In this document: one piece after another, positions 48,991 through 58,788 of the stretch
Layout of the letters: each line of letters begins with the position of its first letter
Position numbering within the stretch: position 1 is the first letter of the stretch
Source of the DNA: Nitrospira sp.
GTDB lineage: Bacteria > Nitrospirota > Nitrospiria > Nitrospirales > Nitrospiraceae
NCBI GenBank assembly: GCA_022226955.1
Contig: CP092079.1
Location: 3,065,043 to 3,129,042 of the forward strand
Reading direction: 5' to 3'
DNA: 64,000 nucleotides
Notes under the pieces: generated by a model
What the model was told of the DNA's origin: nothing
Database searches by the model: none
Seen by the model: only the letters and a program-made list of their open reading frames with translations
Position numbers and translations under genes: made by a program

Positions 48991-49698
48991 TTAAAGGTGG
49001 CGGACATCATCGTGACTCGGTCCATGCCCTGGCGCGGTCAGTCGGCGTTCAAGAAACGACCTTGCCAGGTCCTTGCCTCCCAACCCGAACGCTAGCGCCG
49101 CGGCGAAGACAATGCCGCCCCAGGTAATGCCGAACCCGACCGCCACAATGTGTTCCGCAATGCCCAGTTGCTCAAGTGCCATGGCGACGCTCAGCAACTG
49201 GATTGTCCAACGGGCCGCCGAAGCCATCAACCGGGCTGGCGGAAGGCCGGCATTGACTGCGGCGATCAGAACTCCCTGCGCGACAAAGTTGGAGATGAGG
49301 TAGCCCGTAATGCCGATCAGCGTGGCGATGACGAGATGCGGAATATAGGCGATTGTCGCGTGGGCCAATTGGCTAAGGGAGTCGATATGCAACGCCTCAA
49401 GCGAGGCAATCGCCGCGAAAAATAGAATCAACCAGTGGATCGTCCGTCCGATGAGATAGGAGGGAGCCGACTTGATTCCTCCTCGCAGGAAGGTGGAAGT
49501 TAGGCCCAGCCGGTCGCTGGCTCGGTCGAGTCCGATCACGCGGAGGAACCGCTCGACGGCGTGACCGGCAAACCAGGCGGTGGCGACGCCGGCGAGCAGC
49601 AGCAGTCCCATGGCCAATACATTGGGGATGATATCCAGTGTGTGCCGGCCGAGGACCGTGATGGGTTCCAGTAACGTCTCGATCCATTGTGAATTCAT
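48991..49698 (-). CDS. mechanosensitive-channel-like TM protein (MscS_TM repeats)
   Basis: A 235-residue integral membrane protein with about five helices. Repeated conserved-TM-helix units (VLAMGLLLLAGVATAWFAG; IPHLVIATLIGITGYLISNF; GGIVFAAALAFGLGGKDLA) occur in MscS-related proteins, but the cytoplasmic beta domain is missing. Placed within the osmolyte cassette, it probably helps sense or relieve turgor. Its stop lies next to the phosphatase start. Confidence 0.8.
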   Translation of the reverse strand: MNSQWIETLLEPITVLGRHTLDIIPNVLAMGLLLLAGVATAWFAGHAVERFLRVIGLDRASDRLGLTSTFLRGGIKSAPSYLIGRTIHWLILFFAAIASLEALHIDSLSQLAHATIAYIPHLVIATLIGITGYLISNFVAQGVLIAAVNAGLPPARLMASAARWTIQLLSVAMALEQLGIAEHIVAVGFGITWGGIVFAAALAFGLGGKDLARSFLERRLTAPGHGPSHDDVRHL

Positions 49699-49738
49699 AA
49701 TGGTCTCCTTTCCTCCTCATGCCGGGCCTGGCTGCGGC

Positions 49739-51019
49739 TCACGACCATCGTGTCACGAGATAGTTCTTCTGCGACTCGAAGGCTTGGCACAAGGCTTCGA
49801 TATGGTGTTCCGCTTCGCGGGTGGTCAGTCCCTGCGTTTGCAGAACGAATGAGGCAGTGCGGCCGAGATAGAGCGGTGTGAGCGCTTTTAATAGGTGGTC
49901 TTTCGGCAGCACCCCGGCGTGATAGGCGAGGGCGGTATCGTAGATCACCTGGACCCAGAGGGCATCCGGCATTTGGAAGGCCGATGCAGACAGGTTCTGC
50001 AACGCGTGGAGTTGGGTCAGGCTCTCTTCCGAGAGCATGCGGCTCCAGATGGGCTGGAGGTCTTGCAGCCCTTGCTGAAAGACCTCCAGCATCCGGTCGA
50101 CTTTTACCTGGATCGGTTCCACGCCCGTTTCGTATTGAAATCCGAAGAGCGGCACCGGCTGAGACGCTTTCACCGGGATCCACGTCAAGGGATGGGTCTC
50201 CATCAAACTGAACAGCGCGCCGGTAACTTGAGCCAGCATGGCGGACAGATCGGATGCCGGGTCCTTGGGGTTGTGAATTTTCGCACCCAAGAAGCTTTGG
50301 CAGACGCGCGCGCCGCAGGTCAGGGCTTCGGTCGTCATCCAGATATCGATGCCGAAGCGGGCCACGTCGGATTCCCAGACATGTTTGTTCAGGTAATGCT
50401 TGGCCAGCTCGCCAGAAAATCCGAAATCGCCTCCGATCGGCTGGCGCACTTGATAGCCGTACAGCGCACGGGTTAACGGATAGGCGATGCTATTCGTAAT
50501 CGTCCCGTCGTACTTATGGCGCTGATAGAAGGGCGCGACGTAGTCGAAGCCTTCTTGTGCAATGGGACGCAGGAGCAGTTCCATCCACTCGGGCGTGATG
50601 CTGCGAAGGTCTGAGTCGACCACCGCGCAGGCTTGGACATTCAGGCGCTTGGCGATCTCGAAAATTGTGCGGAACGCGCTCCCCTTGCCGGGGACTCCAT
50701 GATAAGGCGTGACGATGCGATGAAGCGGGCTCTGCCGGTCGCCGATAAACAGCACATCGAAATCGACTAAGGTGTCGGCGACAATCGACGGAGTCCCGTC
50801 CGTCGATCCTCCGTCGGAGTTCACCAAGACGGCCCGCCGCTCCGGGAAGTATTTCGCCAGGCCCGCTCGGATGGCCCGCACGACATGCGCGATGGTGTCG
50901 GCATTGTTGAAACTTGGAATTCCGACGAGCAGGTCCGCGGTGCCGATCTGCTCGACGGCCTGTTCGGTCTGAACTGCAAGAGGAGTGACGGTCGTATTGG
51001 TCATGGGTGTCGTCTGCAT
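49739..51019 (-). CDS. GT2-type glycosyltransferase (glucosylglycerate-synthase-like)
   Basis: A 426-residue GT-A enzyme: LVGIPSFNNADTIAHVVRAI, NSDGGSTDGT and the metal-binding VVDSDLRSI, with a helical C-terminal half. It is predicted cytoplasmic. The neighbourhood (GpgS-like, MpgP/GpgP-like) suggests a sugar-glycerate product; some bacteria carry both the two-step GpgS-GpgP route and a one-step synthase, and this could be the latter. Starts three bases after the GpgS-like stop. Confidence 0.72.
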   Translation of the reverse strand: MQTTPMTNTTVTPLAVQTEQAVEQIGTADLLVGIPSFNNADTIAHVVRAIRAGLAKYFPERRAVLVNSDGGSTDGTPSIVADTLVDFDVLFIGDRQSPLHRIVTPYHGVPGKGSAFRTIFEIAKRLNVQACAVVDSDLRSITPEWMELLLRPIAQEGFDYVAPFYQRHKYDGTITNSIAYPLTRALYGYQVRQPIGGDFGFSGELAKHYLNKHVWESDVARFGIDIWMTTEALTCGARVCQSFLGAKIHNPKDPASDLSAMLAQVTGALFSLMETHPLTWIPVKASQPVPLFGFQYETGVEPIQVKVDRMLEVFQQGLQDLQPIWSRMLSEESLTQLHALQNLSASAFQMPDALWVQVIYDTALAYHAGVLPKDHLLKALTPLYLGRTASFVLQTQGLTTREAEHHIEALCQAFESQKNYLVTRWS

Positions 51020-51022
51020 CGG

Positions 51023-52291
51023 TTATAACGTCTTTGTGAAAGGGGTGTGTTGCTGGGTGTGGGCCAGCTCGCTGGCCGGTTCCCATTCGTGGTCGCTCTC
51101 GACGGCATCGATCAACAGTCCAAACACATCGGGGACGGCGGCGACGACGCGACTCCAATTAGAGATCATCGGGACGCCCAGAGGATCTTCCATGAAACTC
51201 TGGGTGGCGAGTTTCATGCCTTTCAGAAACGCCTCGACGGCGGTGCGTTCCTGATGGCGGTCGAACTGGAGCGAGTTGATCGTCGCATCGTGTTCATAGC
51301 GACTGATCGCATCTTGCGCGGCTCGGAGATAGGTGGCGCGGAGCGTTTTCAGCAGGCCGTCCGAGAGAATAACGCCGTCGCTGGCCAAGTTTCGAAAGAG
51401 CGCTTTCGTAATATCGACCGACATTTTTAACAGGCCGGCCTCGGGATTATCCGCGGAGAGATCTTGGTGCTTATGCTCGTAGGCATCGGCAATATCGACC
51501 TGGCAGACGCGGCGGAGGGCGCAGTTGCGGTACACCTCGGCGAGGACGCCGACTTCGAGGCCCCAGTCTCCCGGAATGCGGTTGATCCAGGCGAGATCGC
51601 TGACCATGGCGCATTCACCGGCGAGCGGATAGCGAAAGCTGTCCAGGAAGGTTAGGAGGGAGTGGGTGCCGACCAGCTGTTGGAGGCTGCGGAGGAGCGG
51701 CGTGATGAACAGCCGAGTCACACGGCCGTGGAGACGGTCGGTAATCCGGCTGTAATAGCCTTTGGCGAATTCGTAGCCAAGATTGGGATTGGCGATGGGA
51801 TAGCAGAGCCGGGCGAGGTACTGCCGGTCATAGCTCATGATATCGCAGTCGTGCAGCGCGAGCACTTTGCTCTGGTGACGGGCGAGGACATAGCCGAACG
51901 CGGTCCAACAGCCGCGGCCTTTGCCAGCCAGGCCGACGTCGATGGCATTGTCGGTCAGGAGTTTCAAGATGTGTTGAATACGGCTTCCGTCGTTCCAGAT
52001 CACGCGGACCCGCTGCGGGAGAATTGAAAAGTATTCTTTGGCCAGGCGAAACTCCAGCGCCGATGCCCGATCCAGCGAGATGACAATCTCGTTCACATAG
52101 CGCACCTCGGTCAGCGTATCGACGATCTTCCTGAGCGCCGGCCGCTGGAGCTCCGAATAGAGAGACGGCAGGACGAGGGCAATCGGATTTGTCGCGGCAT
52201 GCTGTTGGAGTTCCGCTTCAAGCTGTTCGAGGTTCGGTTTGCCGAGCCGATGCAGCACGGTTACGACGCCGTTTTGATGAAAGTCAGACAT
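51023..52291 (-). CDS. gpgS: glucosyl-3-phosphoglycerate synthase (GT81-like)
   Basis: A 422-residue GT-A transferase: LVLPSLYSEL, GKGRGCWTAFGYVLA, metal-binding LHDCDIMSYD, RYPLAGECAMVS, GLEVGVLAEV and DIADAYEHKHQDLS. This is the layout of GpgS/MpgS enzymes, which join a nucleotide sugar and 3-phosphoglycerate. Glucosyl specificity is favoured by the GT81-type motifs but is not proven. First gene of the minus-strand osmolyte operon, behind a ~500-base structured leader region. ATG has GGGAGGA upstream. Confidence 0.82.
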   Translation of the reverse strand: MSDFHQNGVVTVLHRLGKPNLEQLEAELQQHAATNPIALVLPSLYSELQRPALRKIVDTLTEVRYVNEIVISLDRASALEFRLAKEYFSILPQRVRVIWNDGSRIQHILKLLTDNAIDVGLAGKGRGCWTAFGYVLARHQSKVLALHDCDIMSYDRQYLARLCYPIANPNLGYEFAKGYYSRITDRLHGRVTRLFITPLLRSLQQLVGTHSLLTFLDSFRYPLAGECAMVSDLAWINRIPGDWGLEVGVLAEVYRNCALRRVCQVDIADAYEHKHQDLSADNPEAGLLKMSVDITKALFRNLASDGVILSDGLLKTLRATYLRAAQDAISRYEHDATINSLQFDRHQERTAVEAFLKGMKLATQSFMEDPLGVPMISNWSRVVAAVPDVFGLLIDAVESDHEWEPASELAHTQQHTPFTKTL

Positions 52292-52791
52292 GCGATTCCT
52301 CCCTGTCTGTCATGGGCGAGCAAGCGGGATGGAATGGGGGAGATTCTTGCTCGCCTTCTTAGAAAATAAGAAGCAATGCTCGCGCCGCTTCGGTTCCCTC
52401 ATGTGGGTCGTGGCGATGGGTAACAGCAATGCCTTGATTTCCTGGCGGTATTACAGTGGAACATCCTTCCTTGCCGGGCGGCCATGGAGAGGGATGTCTG
52501 TGTAGCCAGTGAAGAGGCGACGGTGAAAGCCTTCACCCCAGCCACCTGCATGGGAGAGAGACCTTCACGGAAATCGAAATGACTTCGTCCGCGAGGCACG
52601 ACCACGCGGTTTCTCTGCGGCGAGGCTGTTGGTTACCCAACAGGCGTCGATATGTATCGATAGGATAGCAAGTGGGGCGGCGTCGATGAACTAGGCAAAT
52701 CCCGTGGATAAGAAGAAGAATACCCTAGATTGGATGGCGAGGTGCGCATCTGTCCAGGCTGTGAGATGCAGTGCATAATATGGAGAGCCGA
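52292..52791 (-). promoter_or_regulatory. long structured leader region of the osmolyte operon
   Basis: Five hundred bases without a gene. On the minus strand it folds into CTGTTGG-GTAA-CCAACAG (52626-52643, GNRA loop), CCGCG/CGCGG, GGTGAA-GGCT-TTCACC (around 52522-52537) and an ACATCC/GGATGT stem. This looks like a cis-acting RNA, but no known riboswitch class was matched; it also must hold the promoter. Confidence 0.4.
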
Positions 52792-53106
52792 TTACGCGCT
52801 CAATTTAAGCCCCATCATGCCCAGCACGATCAGGAGCAGCGACAATAGCCGGAGTGGCGCGACGGATTCTCCAAAGATGACCATGCCCAGCAGCGCGGTT
52901 CCGACGGCTCCAATTCCAGTCCAGACGGCGTAGCCCGTGCCGACAGGAATGGATCGCAGCGCCTGCGAAAGAAAATAGAAACTCGCGATCATGGCGGCGA
53001 TAGTTCCGAGACTGGGCCATGGACGGGAAAATCCTTCCGTGTATTTCAGGCCGATCGCCCAACCCATTTCAAGCAGTCCCGCGAGGATCAAGTAGACCCA
53101 TTCCAT
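52792..53106 (-). CDS. sugE: SMR-family guanidinium exporter (SugE/Gdx)
   Basis: A 104-residue four-helix protein of the small multidrug resistance family. [19 protein letters not shown] holds the central glutamate, and [12 protein letters not shown] and [10 protein letters not shown] are the Gdx-type signatures. Gdx proteins swap guanidinium for protons across the inner membrane as antiparallel dimers. No guanidine riboswitch was seen before it. Confidence 0.9.
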   Translation of the reverse strand: MEWVYLILAGLLEMGWAIGLKYTEGFSRPWPSLGTIAAMIASFYFLSQALRSIPVGTGYAVWTGIGAVGTALLGMVIFGESVAPLRLLSLLLIVLGMMGLKLSA

Positions 53107-53185
53107 CGGTTCCGGTCCTTCCTCTGAAGATGTCGGCAGGGGTTATCCGATCTCGCGACGCGCATGGTCGCGAGATCGGAGCCGG

Positions 53186-54307
53186 CTATCGTTCGAAAAT
53201 CAGCATGACATAGGCGAGAAAAATTAGCAGGTGCACCGCTCCGAGCAGGATGTTTGTGCGGGCACTGGCAAAGGTCAGGAGACTGAGCCCGAGCGTCAGC
53301 AGCAACAGGGTCATGCCGACGGGGTCGAGCCCAAGGACGATGGTCTGGTCCATGACAAACCCGACGGTCAGGACTGCGGGGATCGTCAGACTGATGGTGG
53401 CTAGGACCGATCCCAATAACAAATTGACGGAGCGCTGGAGTTGATTGCTCATCGCGGCGCGCACGGCGCTCATCGACTCGGGCGACAAGACCAGCACGGA
53501 TACGAGCACCCCAGCTAGGGCCGGGGGTGCGTGCAACTCATGGATAGCGTGGGTGATAGGGACCGCAATCTGGCCGGCGAGGATCACGACCGGCAGCAGG
53601 TGCGCCACCAGCAACAGCATCAGGTGTGCCGCCGAGCGGTCTTGATCGCCGGAGGCGCAGTGCCAGTAGGAGGCTTCTTCCCGTTCCGGCGAGGCCGGCG
53701 CGATGAAATAGTTGCGATGCCGGGAGATCTGCATGGCGAGGAAGACCGCGTAGAGCCCGATCGACATAATGGTGAGCACGACCGATTGGCGAGGCGACAA
53801 GGTCGGGCCTGGGGAAGACACTGTGAAGTTGGGCAGGACCAGGCTCAGCACGGCCAGGGGGATGATCACCGCCAGAAAGGCGTTTGCCCCTTGCAGGTTG
53901 TAGGTTTGTTCGTGATACCGCAATCCCCCCAGCAAGAGAGAAAAGCCGATCATGCCGTTCAGTGCAATCATGACGACGGCGAACATCGCATCCCGCGCAA
54001 GCGAGGGATTGCCTTTGCCGGTCAGCATGACGGCGCTGATCATCATGACTTCAATGCCGGTGACGGCCAGCGTCAGAATGAGCGTGCCTCCCGGCTCGCC
54101 CATTTTTGTGGCCAAACTCTCGGCATGCCGGACGACCGCAAAGGCCGACAGCAGAATGACCGCAAACAGCCAGGCGAACATGAGCGCGAACCACAGGGGA
54201 TTCGACAGGTCCCCCAGCCATCTCTGTCCGAAGATGAGAAAAGCCACCGAGGTGCCGCCGCTCACGAAAAGCGACCATTCCTGTTCGATGGTGGGAGTGA
54301 GCTTCAT
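53186..54307 (-). CDS. chaA: ChaA-type cation/proton antiporter
   Basis: A 373-residue protein with eleven predicted helices. The duplicated alpha-repeats of the CaCA family appear as GEPGGTLILTLAVTGIEVMMI and LSPESMSAVRAAMSNQLQR. ChaA exports Ca2+, Na+ or K+ for H+ at alkaline pH or high salt. Near the osmolyte cassette and metal efflux genes, it fits an ion-homeostasis role. Confidence 0.88.
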   Translation of the reverse strand: MKLTPTIEQEWSLFVSGGTSVAFLIFGQRWLGDLSNPLWFALMFAWLFAVILLSAFAVVRHAESLATKMGEPGGTLILTLAVTGIEVMMISAVMLTGKGNPSLARDAMFAVVMIALNGMIGFSLLLGGLRYHEQTYNLQGANAFLAVIIPLAVLSLVLPNFTVSSPGPTLSPRQSVVLTIMSIGLYAVFLAMQISRHRNYFIAPASPEREEASYWHCASGDQDRSAAHLMLLLVAHLLPVVILAGQIAVPITHAIHELHAPPALAGVLVSVLVLSPESMSAVRAAMSNQLQRSVNLLLGSVLATISLTIPAVLTVGFVMDQTIVLGLDPVGMTLLLLTLGLSLLTFASARTNILLGAVHLLIFLAYVMLIFER

Positions 54308-54397
54308 GGTCTGGCGGCTGCCGGATGATTCGTCACGAAAGGCCTGTCATGTGTAGGTTACTTGAACGGTTCGACGATCCGATGTGCCGTCCCTGGA

Positions 54398-57300
54398 CTA
54401 ATGCTCTTTCTGAGCAGCGTCGAGGGTGGGGAGGCTGTCTGCCGGCTGAGGGCTCTGTTGCGCAGAGCCTTCAATCCATCGATAGAGGATCGGAAGGACG
54501 ATCAACGTCAGCAAGGTGGAGCTGACGAGTCCGCCGATGACGACGATCGCCAAAGGGCGTTGTACCTCCGAGCCGATTCCATGGGCAAATGCGAGGGGAA
54601 CCAACCCGAGCAACGCGACCAGTGCGGTCATGAGGACCGGCCGCAGGCGCAGCAAGGCTCCGGACGTCACCGCCTCGTCCAGGGAGGCGCCTTCCTCGCG
54701 CAGGGCATTCATGCAGGAGACCAGCACGATTCCGTTCAGCACCGCTACGCCGAAGAGGTTGATGAAGCCGATTGAGGCCGGCACGCTGAGATATTCCCCC
54801 GTCAGCCAGAGCGCGACCACTCCGCCGATCAATGCGAAGGGGAGGTTCAAAATAATGAGGGTCGCCTGACGCAGCGAATCGAAGGTGGAGTACAGCAAAA
54901 GGAAGATCAGTCCAATGGTGATGGGCACGATGAGCCGGAGTTTGGACATGGCTCGTTCCATATTTTCGAACGAGCCTCCCCAGGCGACGGTGTATCCGGC
55001 GGGAAGCGCCACCTGGGTGGCGATTTTCTCCTGCGCTTCAGCGACCAAGCTGCCGATGTCGCGCCCCATCGTATTGAACCCGATGGAGACATACCGCTGA
55101 AGTTTTTCCCGGCTGATCCGTCCTGGTCCTTCCTCCAGGCGGACCTGTCCAAGGTCGGCGAGGGGAATCAGCGCCCCGTCCCCGCCGGTGACCAGAATGT
55201 TGCTGATCGTTTCGGCGCTGTCTCGGTATTGCTCGGGAAAGCGGACGACTAGGTCGAATCGTTGCTGCCCCTCATAGACGCGCGTCGCGGCTTCGCCGCC
55301 GATTGCGGTGCTGATGATGTCCCGGACATCGGACACGTTGATGCCATGACGCGCAATTTTTCCGCGATCGATGTCGATGGTGAGATAGGGCTGCCCGAAG
55401 AGCTGCTCGATCTTGATGTCCCGCACCCCGCGCACGGTGTTCAGCTGGCTGGCGATTTCTTCGGCCTTGCTGCGCAGGACTTCCAGGTCGTCTCCGAAGA
55501 GCTTGACGGTGGCTTCTGTCCGGACGCCTGAAATCAGCTCATCGACCCGCTGTTGAATGGGCTGGCTGATGAGGAAGGTCGCGCCCGGGATATTGGTCAG
55601 CCGCTCGCGGAACTTCTGCATCAGTTCGGGCATGGTGCGCGCGGTAGTCCATTGGTCCAAAGGACGGAGGCGGACTACAGGATCGCTCTCGTTCGGTTCC
55701 TGCGGATCGTTTCCCAGTTCGGTGCGGCCGATCTTCGAGACCACCATCTCCACCTCGGGGAATTCCATGATGGCCTGCTGCATGCGTTTTTCGATTTCGA
55801 TCGAGGCGGGCAACGAGACGCTCGGCAGTCGAATCGTTTGCGGGGCGACGCTGCCTTCGTTCAGGATCGGGATGAACTCACTGCCCAAAAGCGGAAACAG
55901 CGCCAGGCTGCCGAGCAGCGAGCCGACAGCCATGCCCAGCACCAGCGTTCTGTTCGCCAGTGCCCATCGAAGCGACGGCTCATACAGACGTTTGGCCGAG
56001 CGAACGATCCAAGGATCTTCTTCACTGCCGCGAGTTAACATGAGAGAGCAGAGGACCGGCGAGAGCGTCAGCGAGAGCGCCAGAGAGATCAAGAGCGCGA
56101 TCATAATGGTGTAGGCGAGCGGCTTGAACATCTTGCCTTCCATCCCCTGCAGGGACAGCAGTGGCAGAAACACCAGAATGATAATCAGGATGCCGAAGAC
56201 GACCGGCTGGCCGACCTCTTTGACCGCCCGGGTAATCAGCTCAAGGCGCGGGATCGCCGCGGAGGTATGCTCCGAGAGATGCCGGTAGACGTTCTCGACC
56301 ACGACCACGGAGCCGTCCACGATCATGCCGATGGCGATGGCCAGTCCGCCCAGCGACATGAGATTGGCGGTGAGCCCGACCTGGTTCATCACGATGAACG
56401 TGCCCAGGGGGGCGAGCAGCAGGGTCGCGACGACGATCAATGCGCTGCGCAGGTTGCCGAGGAAGAGGACCAGCACCACGACGACCAGGACGACGCCTTC
56501 GCCCAGTGACTTATAGACCGTGTTCAATGCGGCGGTGATCAATTCGATGCGGTCGTAAAACGGGACAATACTCAGGCCTTCCGGCAGAAGGTTGCGGGCA
56601 TGGATGTCGGCAATGCGCGCCTTGATGCCTTCGACGACGTCGCGGGCGTTTCCGCCGCGCAGCATCAGGACGATCCCCGTCACCACTTCGCGGTCTCCGT
56701 TCAGCACGGTGGCGCCATGCCGGACCGCGTGGTCGATCAACACCTGCGCCACGTCGCCGACAAAGACCGGTGTGCCGCCGGTTTCCTTGATCACGATGCG
56801 TTCGACGTCTTCGAGCGACCGGATCAAGCCGATGCCGCGGACGATATATTTTTCGTCATGCTTTTCGAGAATGTTGCCGCCGGCGTTGGCGTTGTTGCTC
56901 GAGACCGCATTGAAGACTTCTCGAAGCGTGAGGTTGTATTTCCGCAGCAGGGCTGGCTCGACCAGCACTTGATACTGTTTGACGAAGCCGCCCATGGAAT
57001 TCACGTCGATCACTTCCGGAGTGCTTTTCAGCATCGGCCGGATGACCCAGTCCTGAATCGTACGTTGATCGATCAGGCTCTGGTGCGTCACAGCCTCGTC
57101 CTGGGCGGGGACGCGGGAGTCGGCCAGGTAATACTGGAACACCTCGCCCAACCCGGTGCTGTTCGGCACCAGTGTCGGTTCTACACCGGGAGGCAGCACG
57201 TCGTTCGCTTCAAGCAGCCGTTCGAGGACTAACTGGCGCGCAAGGTTGATGTCCATCGAATCGTCGAAGACGATGGTGATGAGCGAGAGGCCGACCTTGG

Positions 57301-57556
57301 TCAAGGAACGCATTTCCGTCAGGGCGGGGACGCCGGTTAGCTGGAGTTCGATCGGGTAGGTGACCAGCCGTTCGACTTCGGCGGGGGACAATCCCGGCGC
57401 TTTAGTGACGACTTGCACCAGCACGCTGGTGACATCGGGAAAGGCATCGATCGGAATGGTTCGAAAGGAGTAGAGCCCTCCGATGCCGAGCAGGACCGCG
57501 ACGAGCACGACGAGCATGCGCTGGCGGAGTGAAATGTCGAGCAGGCGGGCAACCAT
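54398..57556 (-). CDS. czcA: CzcA-family heavy-metal RND efflux pump
   Basis: A 1052-residue RND pump with the usual two large periplasmic loops and twelve helices. The N-terminus (SLRQRMLVVLVAVLLG, IPIDAFPDVT) is family-typical. The helix-4 motif is IAIGMIVDGSVVVVENVYR, with the Asp and Glu of the heavy-metal (HME) group. Substrate (Co/Zn/Cd, Cu/Ag or Ni) cannot be set with confidence. Its ATG overlaps the adaptor stop by one base (TGATG), third gene of a TolC-adaptor-pump operon. Confidence 0.92.
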   Translation of the reverse strand: MVARLLDISLRQRMLVVLVAVLLGIGGLYSFRTIPIDAFPDVTSVLVQVVTKAPGLSPAEVERLVTYPIELQLTGVPALTEMRSLTKVGLSLITIVFDDSMDINLARQLVLERLLEANDVLPPGVEPTLVPNSTGLGEVFQYYLADSRVPAQDEAVTHQSLIDQRTIQDWVIRPMLKSTPEVIDVNSMGGFVKQYQVLVEPALLRKYNLTLREVFNAVSSNNANAGGNILEKHDEKYIVRGIGLIRSLEDVERIVIKETGGTPVFVGDVAQVLIDHAVRHGATVLNGDREVVTGIVLMLRGGNARDVVEGIKARIADIHARNLLPEGLSIVPFYDRIELITAALNTVYKSLGEGVVLVVVVLVLFLGNLRSALIVVATLLLAPLGTFIVMNQVGLTANLMSLGGLAIAIGMIVDGSVVVVENVYRHLSEHTSAAIPRLELITRAVKEVGQPVVFGILIIILVFLPLLSLQGMEGKMFKPLAYTIMIALLISLALSLTLSPVLCSLMLTRGSEEDPWIVRSAKRLYEPSLRWALANRTLVLGMAVGSLLGSLALFPLLGSEFIPILNEGSVAPQTIRLPSVSLPASIEIEKRMQQAIMEFPEVEMVVSKIGRTELGNDPQEPNESDPVVRLRPLDQWTTARTMPELMQKFRERLTNIPGATFLISQPIQQRVDELISGVRTEATVKLFGDDLEVLRSKAEEIASQLNTVRGVRDIKIEQLFGQPYLTIDIDRGKIARHGINVSDVRDIISTAIGGEAATRVYEGQQRFDLVVRFPEQYRDSAETISNILVTGGDGALIPLADLGQVRLEEGPGRISREKLQRYVSIGFNTMGRDIGSLVAEAQEKIATQVALPAGYTVAWGGSFENMERAMSKLRLIVPITIGLIFLLLYSTFDSLRQATLIILNLPFALIGGVVALWLTGEYLSVPASIGFINLFGVAVLNGIVLVSCMNALREEGASLDEAVTSGALLRLRPVLMTALVALLGLVPLAFAHGIGSEVQRPLAIVVIGGLVSSTLLTLIVLPILYRWIEGSAQQSPQPADSLPTLDAAQKEH

Positions 57557-58788
57557 CAGACTTGTTTCTTCAAGAACTCGGATTTCAAAATAAAGGCGCC
57601 GTGCGTGACGACCGGCTCGCCTTCGGCGAGGCCTCCGAGGATGGTGCTATGGGTGCCGTTGGATTCTCCGACTTGGACTTCGCGGACTTCATACTCCGTC
57701 GCGGTGCGTTGCACGAAGACGAAGGTCCGGTTCTGGTCTCGTTGCAGCGCGGATTCCGGGACGGCCAGCCGGTCCGGTTGCGATTCAGAGAAGAGACGGA
57801 TGGTGGCGAACATCTCCGGTTTCAGCCGTCCCTCGGGGTTGGGGAGTTCGAGCCGTACCTGCATGGTGCGCGTGGCGGGATCCAGGATATCTCCCACGTA
57901 GGTGATTGTGCCCTTGAAGGTTTCCCGCGGATAGGCATTGACGCGCACCTCCGCCTGCAGGCCGCCGGCGGCATGGATGGCGTGGACAAACGGAATGTCT
58001 TTTTCAGGGATGTTGGCGCGCACCCAGACTTCAGAGAGATCGGCGAGCACGAACAACTTTTCCGTGGTCTCGACGACTTCTCCCCTGGTCAGGTTGCGCC
58101 CGATGATGCGTCCGGCGAAAGGGGCCACAATCGGCACATGGGAACGGATGTCCCGGCTCTTGTCGAGCCGGCGAAACTCGCTGTCGCTCATGCCGAGCAG
58201 CTTGAGGTGGTCGCGCGCCTCATGGGCTTCCGCCTGCATGCTGAGCAATTCCGCGTGCCGGCGCTGCGCTTCCGCCTCGCCGATCACTTGTTCTTGCAAC
58301 AGAAATTTGGCTCGCGCATAGGCTTGTTCGGCGACATGGAGTTTCGCTTGCGACTTCAGATAGGCGGATTGCGCCAGACCCAGGTTGCTGCTGTAGAGAA
58401 TGGCCAGGAGGGCATTGGCTTCGACCTGTTGCCCCAAGTCTGCATAGACATCCACGACTCGCCCGCGGACCAGGGTGGTAATGTCCGCCATCGCGCGCTC
58501 GTTCGGTTGCAAGATCGCGGGAAAGTCCCGATAGGTGCGGAAGTCGCTTCGAGACGCCGGTTGAGCGACGAGCCCGATTCTGGAAATCTCCTCCGCGGAC
58601 AGGGTAATCAGTCCGGGCGCATCGGCCGCCACGGGCGTCTTGACCGCCACGGCATCGCTAGGAGACTGGTCGCATCCGGCGGCGATTGCGGCCAGGCAGA
58701 GCAGGAGGCCGGCGGTCAGGCGAAGCCCCGCTTCCCTGGCCATCGACCGCCTGTTCCTCTGTATGCGCCCAGCTTGGAGTATCGTCAT
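57556..58788 (-). CDS. czcB: RND efflux periplasmic adaptor lipoprotein (CzcB-like)
   Basis: A 410-residue membrane-fusion protein: lipobox IAAGCDQ, barrel-sandwich halves (VVDVYADLGQQVEANALLAIL; APFAGRIIGRNLTRGEVV) around an alpha-hairpin, then GTITYVGDILDPATRTMQVR. It links the RND pump to the TolC-like channel. The ATG at 58788 overlaps the upstream stop as ATGA; ATG 58743 with a GAGGA site is a shorter alternative that begins nearer the signal. Confidence 0.9.
   Translation of the reverse strand: MTILQAGRIQRNRRSMAREAGLRLTAGLLLCLAAIAAGCDQSPSDAVAVKTPVAADAPGLITLSAEEISRIGLVAQPASRSDFRTYRDFPAILQPNERAMADITTLVRGRVVDVYADLGQQVEANALLAILYSSNLGLAQSAYLKSQAKLHVAEQAYARAKFLLQEQVIGEAEAQRRHAELLSMQAEAHEARDHLKLLGMSDSEFRRLDKSRDIRSHVPIVAPFAGRIIGRNLTRGEVVETTEKLFVLADLSEVWVRANIPEKDIPFVHAIHAAGGLQAEVRVNAYPRETFKGTITYVGDILDPATRTMQVRLELPNPEGRLKPEMFATIRLFSESQPDRLAVPESALQRDQNRTFVFVQRTATEYEVREVQVGESNGTHSTILGGLAEGEPVVTHGAFILKSEFLKKQV

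Noticed and set aside
52292-52791. c-di-AMP (ydaO) riboswitch before gpgS
   Set aside because: A GGGGTGAA-like stretch is present, but the other conserved blocks of that class could not be aligned; kept only as an unassigned structured leader.
53107-53185. Guanidine riboswitch before sugE
   Set aside because: The 79-base gap has no sequence resembling the known guanidine-I, -II or -III cores.
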